From Combretum micranthum (taxonomy: Eukaryota; Streptophyta; Magnoliopsida; Myrtales; Combretaceae): 64,000 nucleotides of DNA. Each line of letters starts with the position of its first letter. The stretch's first letter is position 1. The notes under the pieces were generated by a model. It made no database searches. It was not told the DNA's origin and worked only from the letters and a program-made list of their open reading frames with translations. The DNA is taken from positions 248,001-312,000 of the forward strand of contig JAMXBD010001437.1 of assembly GCA_024138025.1 (NCBI GenBank), in the 5' to 3' direction. A program made the translations under genes and the position numbers. Below, piece after piece: positions 45,871 through 56,499 of this stretch.

Positions 45871-47785
45871 TCATGCAATGCTTTGCATTTCCATACTACC
45901 ATAAGCCTTCTTGTGTTTCTTTACACCTCTACGACAACCACGCTTTTTTCTCTTTTTAAATTCTCGAGTCTTAATTTCTTCTCCTGTAGATAGTGATTCT
46001 GCGTAGGATTCCACTAAAGTCATATCTGATTCATTTGCGTGTTCATAGAAAAAGGTAGCTTTAGCAGAGTAGAGTTCATTACGATTGAATGGATTGTTTG
46101 TCGCATGGATTAGGATATCACTTCCACTCTAATGACCTTTCATGCGCTGATGCTATGTTGAAGCCATCATGTTGTACTCGTGCAGCCATGTCCTTCCTAT
46201 GAGAAGATGGTAAGACACCGGTGCATCAATTACATGAAATGTAGTGAGGCTATAAATAAGCCCAACTTTAAAACTTACTTTAACATAAACCATTGTCATT
46301 GTAGAAGATTCGATAAAACTGTTTACTGTGATGGGATGCTTCATTAAGTATCGAATATCTATTCTTGCAGCTTTGAAAGTAGACATGGGCATGATATTGA
46401 GTGAGGATCCATTATCGATAAATGTCCTCTTGATGGGGTAACCATTGAGTATACTCTGTACGTACAAAGGACGATTGTGATTGAAGTTCTTCAAGTGTGC
46501 ATCAGTCCTAGTAAATGCAATTGTATAGTCCCTTGTAGAGATTACTCCTTTTTTGGGTTGAACTATGTTGCATTCACTATAATGACCTTATGCAATTTGG
46601 TTAAAGTACAGTCGTTATTGCAAATCGTGAATGATCATCAAATCCAAGGAGATCAAAGAAATTATTAAAATTTGAAGTCTTCATTAAAGTAAAGATGACA
46701 TTATCATCCTCATGAGTTTCAATTTTGAGTATGTTGTCATTTTCTTCAAGTCCCCCAACTAGCTGTGTGTCTGTTGACTCAATTATAGCAGGTTCATGGG
46801 TAATGGCATTCACAGTACCATGTTGATTGCCATGAGTTGGAAGTGAGTTATTCCTGACATCATTATTCTCAATGATAGGTTCACCATTCTCAACTCTTTC
46901 ATTAAAGATCCTCTTCAAAGTAAAACAATCCATAGTAGGATACCCCACAATTCTGTGAAATCTACAAAATTTAGGATTATTTTTTTCTTCTTGAGTTGGC
47001 AAACGTTCTACTCTTGGGGGTTTGAGATTTCCATCTCTCAACCACTGATCTAGCACAGCGTATACCTTTCCCATTGAGCAAGGCTATGTTTGTGCTTCGT
47101 TTGTTCTCTAACATTCAGACTTTTTAACTCTTTGTTTCTCTCATCTTTGGAATCTTCACTCTGAGCCAAATTCACCGATGGTTCTCTCTTGTTAAACTTA
47201 GTACTTCCTCCTCTTTGTCGTGTAATCAAATTATTGGTCCTTCGCGCATTCTCAAGTAAAGTGGAGAATGAGGCTAAGGAGAGGTTTTCCAAATGTACCG
47301 CATACTCGTGAACATGCCTTGGATGCCCCACAATCCTGTGAAATCTACAAAATTTAGGATTATTTTTTTCTTCTTGAGTTAGCAAACGTTCTACTCTTGG
47401 GAGTTTGAGATTTCCATCTCTCAACCACTGATCTAGCACAGCGTATACCTTTCCCATTGAGCAAGGATATGTTTGTGCTTCTTTTGTTCTCTCACATTCA
47501 GACTTTTTAATTCTTTGTTTCTTCTCATCTTTGGAATCTTCACTCTGAGCCAAATTCACCGATGGTTCTCTCTTGTTAAACTTAGTACTTCCTCCTCTTT
47601 GTCGTGTAATCAAATTATTGGTCCTTCGCGCATTCTCAACTAAAGTGGAGAATGAGGCTAAGGAGAGGTTTTCCAAATGTACCGCATATTCAATGAACAT
47701 GCCTTGGATACAAATTTTCACTAGCTCTCTTTCATCACATATGTCTTGGATACAAAATTGATCTTTATGAGCACAAAAAAAAAAA
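45871..47785 (-). pseudogene. gag-protease segment of a Tat/Ogre-type element, antisense to the LTRs
   Basis: Read on the minus strand, the capsid end appears first (ELVKICIQGMFIEYAVHLEN, then FSTLLENARRT), followed by a zinc-knuckle-like CRFHRIVGYPTMDCFTLK. The protease comes next, with active site FIDNGSSLNIMP and FHVIDAPVSYHLLIGRTWLH (46153-46494). After one stop the same frame continues through a basic KKRKKRGCRRG stretch to a stop at 45871. A 383-bp tandem duplication repeats the capsid-to-zinc-knuckle part. The frames change several times. Direction is opposite to the surrounding primer site and purine tract, so it is either an inverted piece of the element or a separate insertion. RT and integrase are absent. 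Confidence 0.8.
46943..47708 (-). repeat. tandem duplication, period 383 bp, within gag
   Basis: 46943-47325 and 47326-47708 are nearly identical. The junction reads 'gccttggatgccccacaat', while the outer edges differ. Because 383 is not a multiple of three, the duplication by itself breaks the gag frame. Confidence 0.9.
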
Positions 47786-48337
47786 AAAGTATCCCATACA
47801 CTATAAGCTATGACTAGCATATGTGCTAGATTTATACAAAACAAGTGGGGCAAGGATATGTTACAAAGTCTTAAGGAGTGTTGGTATAGGATTCATTATA
47901 TATGCTGACTCATACTTTGAGTGAAACCATCAATCATTATCCATATTATCAAAGTGAAGGTCCCCAAGTGCCATTTTCCAAAACACGGCACGAGTCATCA
48001 ACAACTTGTCTCCTATCTCTAATTTTCTGGCAAAGTCAATGATACATACCAGATGGTTGTCTACTTTACAGTATTTACTTATTATGATATCGTTCACCTA
48101 CAAGATGGTGAAGAAAGCAAGCTTGATACTAAAATAATGAAAGAGAAAAAAAAAAAAAGGAGAAAGAGTCTTGGTACAATGAAAATAGTAGATCAATTTG
48201 TTTATGTAAAACTTTGATTTAGATGACAAGATATGCTACTTGTGAACTCAAATCAACAGCATGAGACATACACAATAAGCATATTAGCTAGCAAAGTATC
48301 ACATTCATTCACCAAACAACTGGGTGCACAAGATGAG
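47786..48337. other. Tat-like element interior, no gene seen
   Basis: AT-rich sequence with A-runs at about 47776-47790 and 48149-48160. No open frame of interest. Confidence 0.5.
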
Positions 48338-48590
48338 AAAGAGTCCCCTCTTATAGTGGTGCGGTTCCAAGATCGTCACATGGGCAAGTGAGACACAAAC
48401 AACCGAGGAGAGCCTCTCTCATAGTAGTGCGGTGCCAAGGTCACCATGTGGGGAATGGAACACAGACGCAATGTGCGGTTCCAAAATTGTCACATGATTT
48501 TTGGGACACGGACAGATGAGAGTGTCATCATACAGTGTATGGTCTCAAGATTGCCATTTATGCGGTTGAAACACGGACAACAAAGAGCTT
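48338..48590 (+). repeat. imperfect tandem repeat, about four units
   Basis: Phrases of the type 'gtgcggttccaagatcgtcacatg' followed by 'gacacggac' recur near 48359, 48429, 48473 and 48538. Spacing is 45-70 bp and units are diverged. Confidence 0.6.
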
Positions 48591-49109
48591 TGTCTTAAAT
48601 ATCATGGGACACCATAGTCATTTAGTGAATGAATAGAATACATGATAGACAAGAATGTTTGAAGTTAAGTATTCTTTTAGCACATGTTCAAGAATCATTA
48701 ATGGTCGATGACACTAATATGACCTTAAGTAGGCAATCTATGAAGTGAAAAATCATACTTGTAAAAATGAAGTCAAGAGGATACGTGATGAAGATTCAAC
48801 ACTTCAATCTAGAGCCCTACATCGCAAGAAAATCAGATGAGTTAGTTTTACAAATAAGGAAGGTTTCACACATGCTGATAATATATAATAAAAAGTACAC
48901 ACATTTTTTGACAAGTACTAAGCCCACTTATGATGGCTGTACAAGACAAGGCATTAAATGGACAAAAAGACATGAAGCACATATACAATTTCCTGATGCA
49001 ATGGCTAAATGCCTAGAAATAGTCTTTCATGTTATTTTGGTATGCATAAGCCAAATTCAACACGGTGGAATTCATTCTTCAAGTGCTTATAAAGATCAAA
49101 GGGGTAATC

Positions 49110-49435
49110 ATGCTTCAAGAGTGTCTCAAAGAAATGAATTCAGGAAATTCTTGCGAAATATTTTTAGTCTTGATGAAGAGGGAAACCTGAAAATGTACTT
49201 TTATGTCACAATTGAGGTAGTTACAATACAAGATGTGAAAATATGTGGTGTGATTGGATCTTGTGTTTCCTTGCATAAAACAAATCGCTTAGTGAGAGAA
49301 AATGTCATTGATGATGGTGGTACATATATATATGAAAGGTGGGTAATATTACAAGTAAAACGTACACTTCTTTCTTCTTCCAAATAAGTGATGAGCAAAA
49401 AGTGCAACCTGGATCTGCATTCTTTGTTCCACTTG
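49110..49435 (+). pseudogene. SEC23-like fragment (COPII coat)
   Basis: SEC23 is the inner-coat GTPase activator of COPII vesicles (family knowledge). Within a plus-strand open frame (48767-49387), the part from about 49130 reads like the trunk/beta-sandwich region of a plant SEC23-like protein: EFRKFLRNIF, DEEGNLKMYF, then TIEVVTIQDVKICGVIGSC and VSLHKTN, then VIDDGGTY. After a frameshift near 49385 it continues as DEQKVQPGSAFF. The first 110 codons of the open frame resemble nothing I know. No intron is visible. The match is by remembered pattern, so an atypical SEC23 paralogue is my best but not certain call. Confidence 0.55.
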
Positions 49436-49654
49436 TGGACTCGCCTCCCATCAAGAGCATATGAGTCATCAAAAAAAAGCAGAGATGCAATGGACTTGAT
49501 AGACTATGAAGCCACGAGAAAATCCAACATTAGTGAGATACCTGCAGTCATTAAAGCATGAGGACCGAACATATAAAGGCATTTTTTTAGATCAATTAGT
49601 CATGGATCATGGAAGCATTGACCTTAATGCTGTATCAGCTCTTATTTAAGAATT

Positions 49655-49945
49655 GTAGTTTCGTGTTCAAATTCATCTAATGTTCTAGTGCACTCTGTAA
49701 GGAGAGGTAGGTTAATTAGAAGACTGGCTGGAGTAGAGGCCCACGCTGTCTGCCTTTCATCATATGGCATTCTTTTGACCTGGAATAAATCACATCATAT
49801 GTTAAGAACGTTCACTCTAAATGGAATTCCAGTAGCTAGTGCCAAGCTCCCTGCTTCCTGCAGTATCATTGCATGGAGATATCTGTAGATTGTCACACTG
49901 CTTTAATGGGAGTGAATTCCTGTATGGAAAATAGTGAAACAGTGA
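49655..49945 (+). pseudogene. BEACH-domain protein fragment (C-terminal WD40 part)
   Basis: BEACH-WD40 proteins are large membrane-traffic scaffolds (family knowledge). The frame from about 49670 gives VHSVRRGRLIRRLAGVEAH, AVCLSSYGILLTW, and TFTLNGIPVASAKLPASCS. It then moves by one base near 49868 to CMEISVDCHTALMGVNSC. This is the pattern of the late WD40 repeats in plant SPIRRIG-like and related BEACH proteins. Only about 95 codons survive and no start or stop of the parent gene is present. Confidence 0.65.
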
Positions 49946-50655
49946 ATTCACTAATGACATTGGTGATTTTAATTTCAATAGCTCTAGTCTTGAAGAGACT
50001 TGCAATACCAAAGTATTAGTGGTGGTCAAAGACATTGCATGGTATGTCTTATGTTGGACCTGGTACACGTTTCTCTAGTTTAGTACCTGGTGCTACTAGT
50101 TTCCCCCAAGTTATATTGACAACTGCTTATTTCAATGCCACATTGTTGCAAGCCATTGGAAAGAAACGTAACTTATAGATATGGGCTCAACTAATATTAA
50201 GATTTTGAAGAAGAAAGCAAGAATTGGTGGTAGTATGATGCATCCGTTAGCTTGGCGATACTCAGTTAAGTATAAAGTTGAGAGCAATAAACGAAGTATA
50301 ATCAAAGATTCCATAAAACATAAGTAAAATCAACTCGTCGAGAAGGATCATTTATATGGAGCACAAGCAAGAGATGAATTCATATACAAAGGAAGCATGC
50401 CAATACATTATTGTTTCAAGGGGTATAATTTCAATATGAAACGATATACTCATAAGATGATACTACAAGAATTTCTCTCAAAAGAATTCAATTATTTGAT
50501 GATGTTGCACCAGACTTTTACATTACAAGCCGTTAAGAAATTAAACACCAAGCAGCATTGCAACCAAGTTATAGCGTACATGCATTGGAAAAGACTTTAG
50601 TCATTTGAAAGGTACAGTTAATGCCCAAATCCCTCCGATACATCTGAAGGACTTT
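49946..50655 (+). other. unrecognised, partly coding-like stretch of Tat-like element
   Basis: Broken frames with coding-like composition occur, for example [19 protein letters not shown] and [20 protein letters not shown] (about 50035-50165) and an open frame at 50397-50600. I cannot assign them to a family. They may be another captured host fragment or the decayed end of pol. Confidence 0.35.
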
Positions 50656-50670
50656 GGTCAAGGGGCAAAA

Positions 50671-51320
50671 TGTAGATGTATGGATTTCATTATAAAGGCT
50701 TTAAGCCTGATTTATTATTTGGATTTATTTCTCTGGGTTAAAGTGACAGGGATTAGAGAGTTAAGCCCAATTATATTGGGATGATCATGAGAGAATTGGC
50801 ATGTAAGGCTTGGAGTAGGGCCCGTTGGAATTGGCCTACCCAATTCCAACCTTTCTCAAATTGGCTCACACACATTACAAATGAAGGCCTCAATGGACCT
50901 GGGTCCATAAGGGAGCCCACATTCATATCCACATTGAGAGAGACTCATCCTAGCCGCTGGTCGTCTGTCTCATCTGACATACGACATCGACAGCTAGATT
51001 CTCTATAAATACCCTTAGTCCTTACCTCATTTGGACAAGGGGAAATCTTAGACAAACTTGTTGTGTTGTCGGATTTCTACCTCCGTGAATCAAACATTTG
51101 ATTTACTAAAGAATATACATGAATTCATAGTACTTAGTGAGGTTGATGCTTCCTAGCTCCCTCTCCTGTCACACATGTGTTAGAGCCCATTGAGACTGTC
51201 TCCTCCTCCTTACACAATTCTCTCTTGATCACCTTTGCACGTGTTGTTTCTCTAAGTCACGTATAGCGTGATAGTCACGTGGTATGCACGTGATCATTGG
51301 ATCCGAATCATACCCACACA
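50671..51320 (+). repeat. 3' LTR of Tat-like element
   Basis: The LTR begins TGTAGATGTATGG right after the purine tract GGTCAAGGGGCAAAA (50656-50670). It carries TATAAATA at 51004-51011 and ends ACCCACACA at 51320. Its last 455 bp match 43328-43787 with scattered changes. Confidence 0.85.
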
Positions 51321-51782
51321 TCTTGAATCACAACAGTTTATAGTTTAATTTGGATAAAATTCGCTCAATCTTCTTGGTAGCTATTACAACATTCAATTCA
51401 AATTGAAAGCTGAACCGTATTAGTACGTAGATGATACTTCAATAATTTTGCTGACGAAGCACGGTAGAAAAACTTTTCCAAGTCTTCCTAGCAATTAATT
51501 GCCTGGACGAAGACATGAATTGGAAAAATGCAGTCCCCTGGAAAAAATTGGCACAAGTTTGTAGTACTTGTGATCCATGACAGTCTTGCTTATCCAATTT
51601 TCTGCAGTTGACATTCTTGGAAATTCCTTTCGTCAATTGTATGCTTATACAAACGATGCTCGCCATATCGGATAATTCTATTAAACCTTCGGCCCAAAAA
51701 AAAAAAAAAAAAAGGGGGGGGGGGGGGGGGGGGGGGGGATAATCCTATTGAACCCACATATCTTTTAACTTACATAATTTGC
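51321..51782. repeat. RLP-upstream repeat block, copy III
   Basis: It begins 'tcttgaatcacaacag', the same start as copy II at about 20178, directly after the Tat-like LTR. It contains 'gtagtacttgtgatccatgac' and 'cattcttggaaattcc' and ends near 'acccacatatctttt'. Copy II ended at the equivalent phrase, so copies II and III would be neighbours without the three intervening retroelements. Confidence 0.6.
51670..51755 (+). repeat. A18-G25 homopolymers between direct repeats
   Basis: TTCGGCCC, then A18 (51696-51713) and G25 (51714-51738), are flanked by an 18-bp direct repeat with three differences: GGATAATTCTATTAAACC (51670-51687) and GATAATCCTATTGAACCC (51738-51755). The other copies of this block lack the insert. 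It could be a short retroposon tail with target duplication, or replication slippage. The exact homopolymer lengths may be unreliable. Confidence 0.65.
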
Positions 51783-52514
51783 ATAATTTGAAGTTCCATA
51801 CTTCAACTTATGAACAGATGAGAATGACACCAAAAGTGTTATTTTAAGGCAGAATTTGGTTACACAAATTTTTATGGTATTAGATTGGATGAAGTATATT
51901 TAGTTTACAAAATATATTGTGGATTGAGAAAAAAAAAAAAAAAAAACTCTTTTCGTCGTATCGGACAAAACTTGAAAATTTATTTGTTATATTTGGTCAA
52001 AAATAAAAATCTCTAACAAAAATCCTATAATTCGAAGTTCCATACTTCAACTTATGATCTGACAAGAATGATACCAAAAGTGTTATTTTAAGCAGGATTT
52101 GTTACACAAATTTTTATGGTATTAGATTGAATGAAGTATATTTAGTTATAAAAATATATTGTGGACTAAAAAAAAAAAAAATAAAATAACTCTTTCTGTG
52201 GTATCGGACAAAACTTGAAAATTTTATTTGTTATATTTGTTCAAAAATAAAAATATCTAACAAAAATCCTATAATTCGAAGTTCCATACTTTAACTTATG
52301 ATTTGACGAGAATGATACCAAAAGTGTTATTTTAATGCAGGATTTGATTACACAAATTTTTATGGTATTAGATTGGATGAAGTATATTTAGTTTACAAAA
52401 TATATTGTGGACTAAAAAAAAAAAAAAAAAAAACACTCTTTCCATGGTATCGGACAAAATTTGAAAATTTTTTTATTATATTGGTCAAAAATAAAATCTC
52501 TAACAAAAATCCTA
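51783..52514 (+). repeat. three tandem 244-bp repeats
   Basis: Units beginning ATAATTTGAAG or ATAATTCGAAG start at 51783, 52027 and 52271, exactly 244 bp apart. Each holds an A-run after 'tattgtgga' and the phrase 'tatcggacaaaa'. No protein is encoded. The array starts at the edge of block copy III. Confidence 0.92.
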
Positions 52515-53059
52515 TCTAATAGCATGTATATTAAATATGGTAAAAGAGAATTCTATTGTCCAGTATTCCTTATATCCATTCTTTCAACCAATCCTCCTTT
52601 TTCATCTAGTTCTTTCAATACTTAATATCTATGTCTATCCAAATATACTCTATTTCACCAAGACTATATGTAGCATCGTTGTTTTTTCAATCACTAATAT
52701 TACTTTTGGTTTTCAGGAGTGGGATTGATATTTCCGACTTTATTACGCGGAATATTTTATTTTTTGTTTGATTTGAAAAAAATTCTACTATAAAGAATGT
52801 CTATTTCTATATTATAGAATGATAATGAATCTTCTTTCTTTCCTTGATATTTTTGACAAAAAAACATTTTGGTTTTAAAAATACTCTTAATCATAAAATA
52901 AAAGAATTGCTATTCCTTTCAATTCCATTTTATTCTATTGAATCAAACATAAATACTTAAAGCTACTAAAGTATTTAGCAATGATAAAGCTTCCATTATA
53001 GTTATATAAGGAGGGGGGAAAAAGAAAAACAAATGTAACCAAGCTTGAATATTTACTTT
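52515..53059. other. AT-rich spacer, no gene seen
   Basis: It contains one 63-codon open frame without recognisable features and nothing else of note. Confidence 0.5.
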
Positions 53060-53420
53060 ATAATATAATCAGTTCAAACACGTTTACAGTTTGATTTGGA
53101 TAAATTTGCTTGTTATTCATGACTGCTTCTCCATAAAATGATTCAAGCTGAAATTGGAATGCGTATGTGGAGGAAATGCATTATTATTCGTTTATCAAAA
53201 CAATTTTTACCAGTCCATGCGGTCTTACAAATTTATGGCAACGACAAAGATATGATAGAAAAAAAATGTAGTCCCTGTGGTGCCATTTCTTACCCCCTCC
53301 CTATATGCTTGAAAGGAATACAAGAGAACCAAAAATTCTTGGCAATAATGTTACGTAGTCGTCACTCTGAGGAAAGACTTTTAGCCAATGAGCAAAAGTG
53401 AAAGCAACTCTTGACCATGG
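53060..53420. repeat. RLP-upstream repeat block, partial copy IV
   Basis: 'cagtttgatttggataaatttgct' at its start and 'gtcgtcactctgaggaaagacttttagccaatgagc' at its end match parts of the other blocks and the block at 58015-58060. The middle is rearranged, so this copy is partial. Confidence 0.45.
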
Positions 53421-53994
53421 GCGGATTAAAGGGGCAGCTAATAGGGCTCCGGTCTCTGAACTTGGGAAAATGTCAATTTTTATGATTTTAGAAAAATAAA
53501 TATAATATATATTATAGAGTGGGTTAAAATATAATATGATACATATCTCGGTGGTAAAAAACTTGATTTTACAATCGAGTCCATAAATAAAAATCACATA
53601 AATGTTATTTTACTTTTCATACATTTATTGTTTAAATGGTATTCTCTCTCTCTTTTTTTTTTTTCTAACTTCTTTTTTTCATATTAATTAATAAAACTAT
53701 ATTTAACTAAATTTATTCTAGATTGTTACCTACATTAATAGAAACTCTAGTTTTCTTCTTTTTAATCACTTAAAACATGAAAAAATTATATGTTTACCAA
53801 TCCATCAAATAAAAATTACAAATACAAATTATATCAAATTAATTTTCTAAATATCGATGCATAATCGTGACTTAAAAATATGATTTATGTTTTTAAATTA
53901 TTTGCACATAAATCACACAATGAAGATGCGACTCACAGCCTCAAAAGTTCGATGGTGTCGAAGTTGACGACCGATACGACAACGAACACAGCTT
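53421..53994. other. AT-rich spacer, possible transposon debris
   Basis: A phrase 'gggcggattaaaggggc' at 53420 resembles the edge of a common plant repeat, but no matching end was found. The rest is AT-rich with T-runs. Confidence 0.35.
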
Positions 53995-54218
53995 GGGTTT
54001 CCGATCATTGCCGAACAACGTAACGGAAGATCAAGAACTGTTCATGGGAGTCAAAGTCTATTGTAAAGCTTCTCTTCATAGGGATTACAGAGGAGATTAC
54101 CTCGATGGGTTTTCGATCGTCGCCAAACAACGTAATGGAAGATCAAAAATCGTTCATGAGACTAGTCCGTCGTAAAGCTTCTCTTCACAGGGATTACAGA
54201 GGAGACTATTACCTCGAT
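53995..54218 (+). repeat. tandem duplication, period 112 bp
   Basis: Units start at 53995 and 54107 and share 'aacaacgtaa', 'ggaagatcaa', 'gttcatg', 'taaagcttctcttca' and 'gggattacagaggaga'. Composition is richer in GC than the flanks, which suggests an origin in a transcribed or coding sequence that I cannot identify. Confidence 0.8.
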
Positions 54219-54813
54219 GTTCTGTCTTGTCCTGTCCTTATCTGATGACAAAAGCAAGGTTAGCCTAAGTTTTCGAGCCGCTTCACCCTTTCACTAAATG
54301 CGATTCATGAAGTTTTTCCATGTGTCATCTCTATATGGTGCAATTTAGCATTATAAAATTTCACTAAATCGCATATTATGGACCCACTTAATGCGTAAAT
54401 TTATAAATCACATATTATAGATGGGATTGAGCATTGGCAAAATTGTAATTAATTTTATATTGTTTGATTTAGCAAATTTTTTTTGGAAGATTGGTAGACA
54501 CATATTTTACCCCTTGAAATATTAATACCTTAAGTGAACTTACCATTAGATATTGATACATTCTAATATAATTCATCTAAAGAAAAAGACAAAACCAAGC
54601 TTTTATTTATTTTGGTAAGTGGGCAAAACTAAACTTAACCATGGTTGTTACAAGCATAGTTATAGGTAATTTGATACTATATACAAAGACTATACTGTGA
54701 CTTCTACATATGCATGGACAATCTATTATTTAAAAAGTTTATATTTTGTTTTCTCCTTATGGATTATGTTTTCATTTCATCAAATAAAATTTCAACATTG
54801 TGAATGTACGTAA
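54219..54813. other. AT-rich spacer, no gene seen
   Basis: No conserved frame or repeat recognised. Confidence 0.5.
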
Positions 54814-55365
54814 ATTTTGATAAAATATGTAGTTGTATATTTAAAATTTGAAATTGACCAATGTTGTGCCTAGAAGAATTTTTTGCGCACGCCAATAGTA
54901 TCTCCATCAAATTGGGTAATACCATCATTCAACATGGTATCATTAACTCTTGTGATGGATATACTATTGGCATACATAAAAAGTTCTTCTAGTACAAAAT
55001 TGATTAATTTGAAAGTTTAAGCACTAAATTAATCAATTTCAAAGTTTAAGTACTAAATTGATCAATTTCAAAGTTTAGATACCTAAATGTACATTTTGAA
55101 AAGGGATAAGTCACAAATGGTACTTGAACTATAACAAAATATCCAAGTAAATACCTAAACTATGAAATTTATCAATTCGATATATGAACTTTGATGTTGA
55201 TCAATTTAAACTTAAAAAATTTTGAAATTGATTAATTTAGTACCTGAAATAACTTGATAGAGATGCTATTAGTGTACACGAAAAATTCTTTCAAATACTA
55301 AATTGATCAATTTCAAAGTTCATGTACCTAAATATTTTATTACATTGTATATTTTATCAAAGTTT
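54814..55365. mobile_element. foldback / long-TIR MITE-like element
   Basis: The left arm (54814-54912) and right arm (55252-55365) are inverted copies over about 100 bp with small gaps. For example, 'gccaatagtatctccatcaa' on the left pairs with the reverse complement of 'ttgatagagatgctattag' on the right. The centre holds repeated 'aattgatcaatttcaaagtt' phrases, themselves direct and inverted copies of arm sequence. There is no coding capacity. The outer ends and target duplication are not resolved. Confidence 0.7.
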
Positions 55366-56499
55366 AGATATCATTCGTGATAATCCTTTTGAAAAAAATT
55401 AAGGTACAATTCATAACATTAACCTTTAAATAATATTTCAAAGGCAATTCCATACGTTTCCTAAATCATAATTGTCTTTTTAGTTCTAGCACTTAATACA
55501 AATATCCCAACACATATATAGATATCTTATAACATCCGTAGCAAGTTCACATTAAGGTATGTTTATTTCATCATATTTCTATTGTGTTGGCTTCATATTT
55601 TTATCATTTTCAAACAGATTATTTGTAAAAAACCAATACCAATGAAAAATAAATATTTTTACTTATAAATCGATCAAATAGTCTAGATACCAATATAAAA
55701 CAGATATGATACAGATACTGATAAAAACAGGCCATCAAAACAAACTCAATATAAGTTCCAAATTTACATAACCAACCCTTAAACTTGTACATCTAGTTTG
55801 TCTTGCCAAAAACGTTCAAAATATTTTCCAATACATGTCTCAAATTACGTATCGGTTCAACGCTTCATGTCCATTACAATTCACCAAACATTAGCAAAAT
55901 TATGTCAATTGAACAAATTGACCAACTCCTGTTCATGTGCCATATCCATAATCTAATTACTAAGTAAAGGTCACAAATTACCAAACATCATGATTCTAAT
56001 TTCATTTCCACAATTCCAAGCGCAAAAGTTCAATCAGTCGATTTTAGCATGCATGAATTAATTATTGATTCTAAACTTGTCAAAATCACCAAGCACTCGT
56101 TTAGTATCTGTAATCCTTTTAACATATGTAATCTTTGAGCCGTATCACCTTATCTCATTATTTGGACTCTTTCCCAAACAATTACCCAATTAATCAAATA
56201 TCACAATTAGGTATTATAAAACAGTACACACAACAAATTAATCATCAAAAGGATCTTCAAATCGCCAATTTACCAACTCAATGAATTTGTGGATGTCATG
56301 AATCATTCTTAAACATCACAATCCATTAAAGATACATTTAAATAGTCTCTTTATTCCTTTTTCCATATATGTTTTTCTATTAGTTTCTCTTATTTTCCAT
56401 CAAAGATACAAAAGTATTTGATAATTGCAACGCTATGGTTATAATTAAGGTCGGGAAAAAATTGGAAAAAAAAAATCTTGCGTGGGGAAGGCACCCAAA
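55366..56499. other. AT-rich spacer, no gene seen
   Basis: About 1.1 kb without a conserved frame, tandem repeat or mobile element that I can recognise. Confidence 0.5.

Larger units (their letters stand above)
43328..51320 (+). mobile_element. Tat/Ogre-like non-autonomous element carrying host gene fragments
   Basis: A 5'-truncated LTR (43328-43787) and a full LTR (50671-51320) are clearly homologous. The sequence after the first LTR, AGCGACTCCACTAGGGA, has the form of the Tat/Ogre primer site (tRNA-Arg type, from family knowledge). A purine tract (50656-50670) precedes the second LTR. Both signals place the element on the plus strand. The interior has no plus-strand gag or pol. It holds fragments of AGO4-type, SEC23-like and BEACH-WD40 genes on the plus strand, a gag-protease segment on the minus strand, and two minisatellites. 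The outer left end is deleted, so no target duplication can be tested. The many LTR differences indicate an old insertion. Confidence 0.7.

Noticed and set aside
48767..49110. First 110 codons of the open frame leading into the SEC23-like part, as a gene of its own
   Set aside because: No recognisable domain, and the region is inside a decayed element. It was kept only as context for the SEC23-like call.
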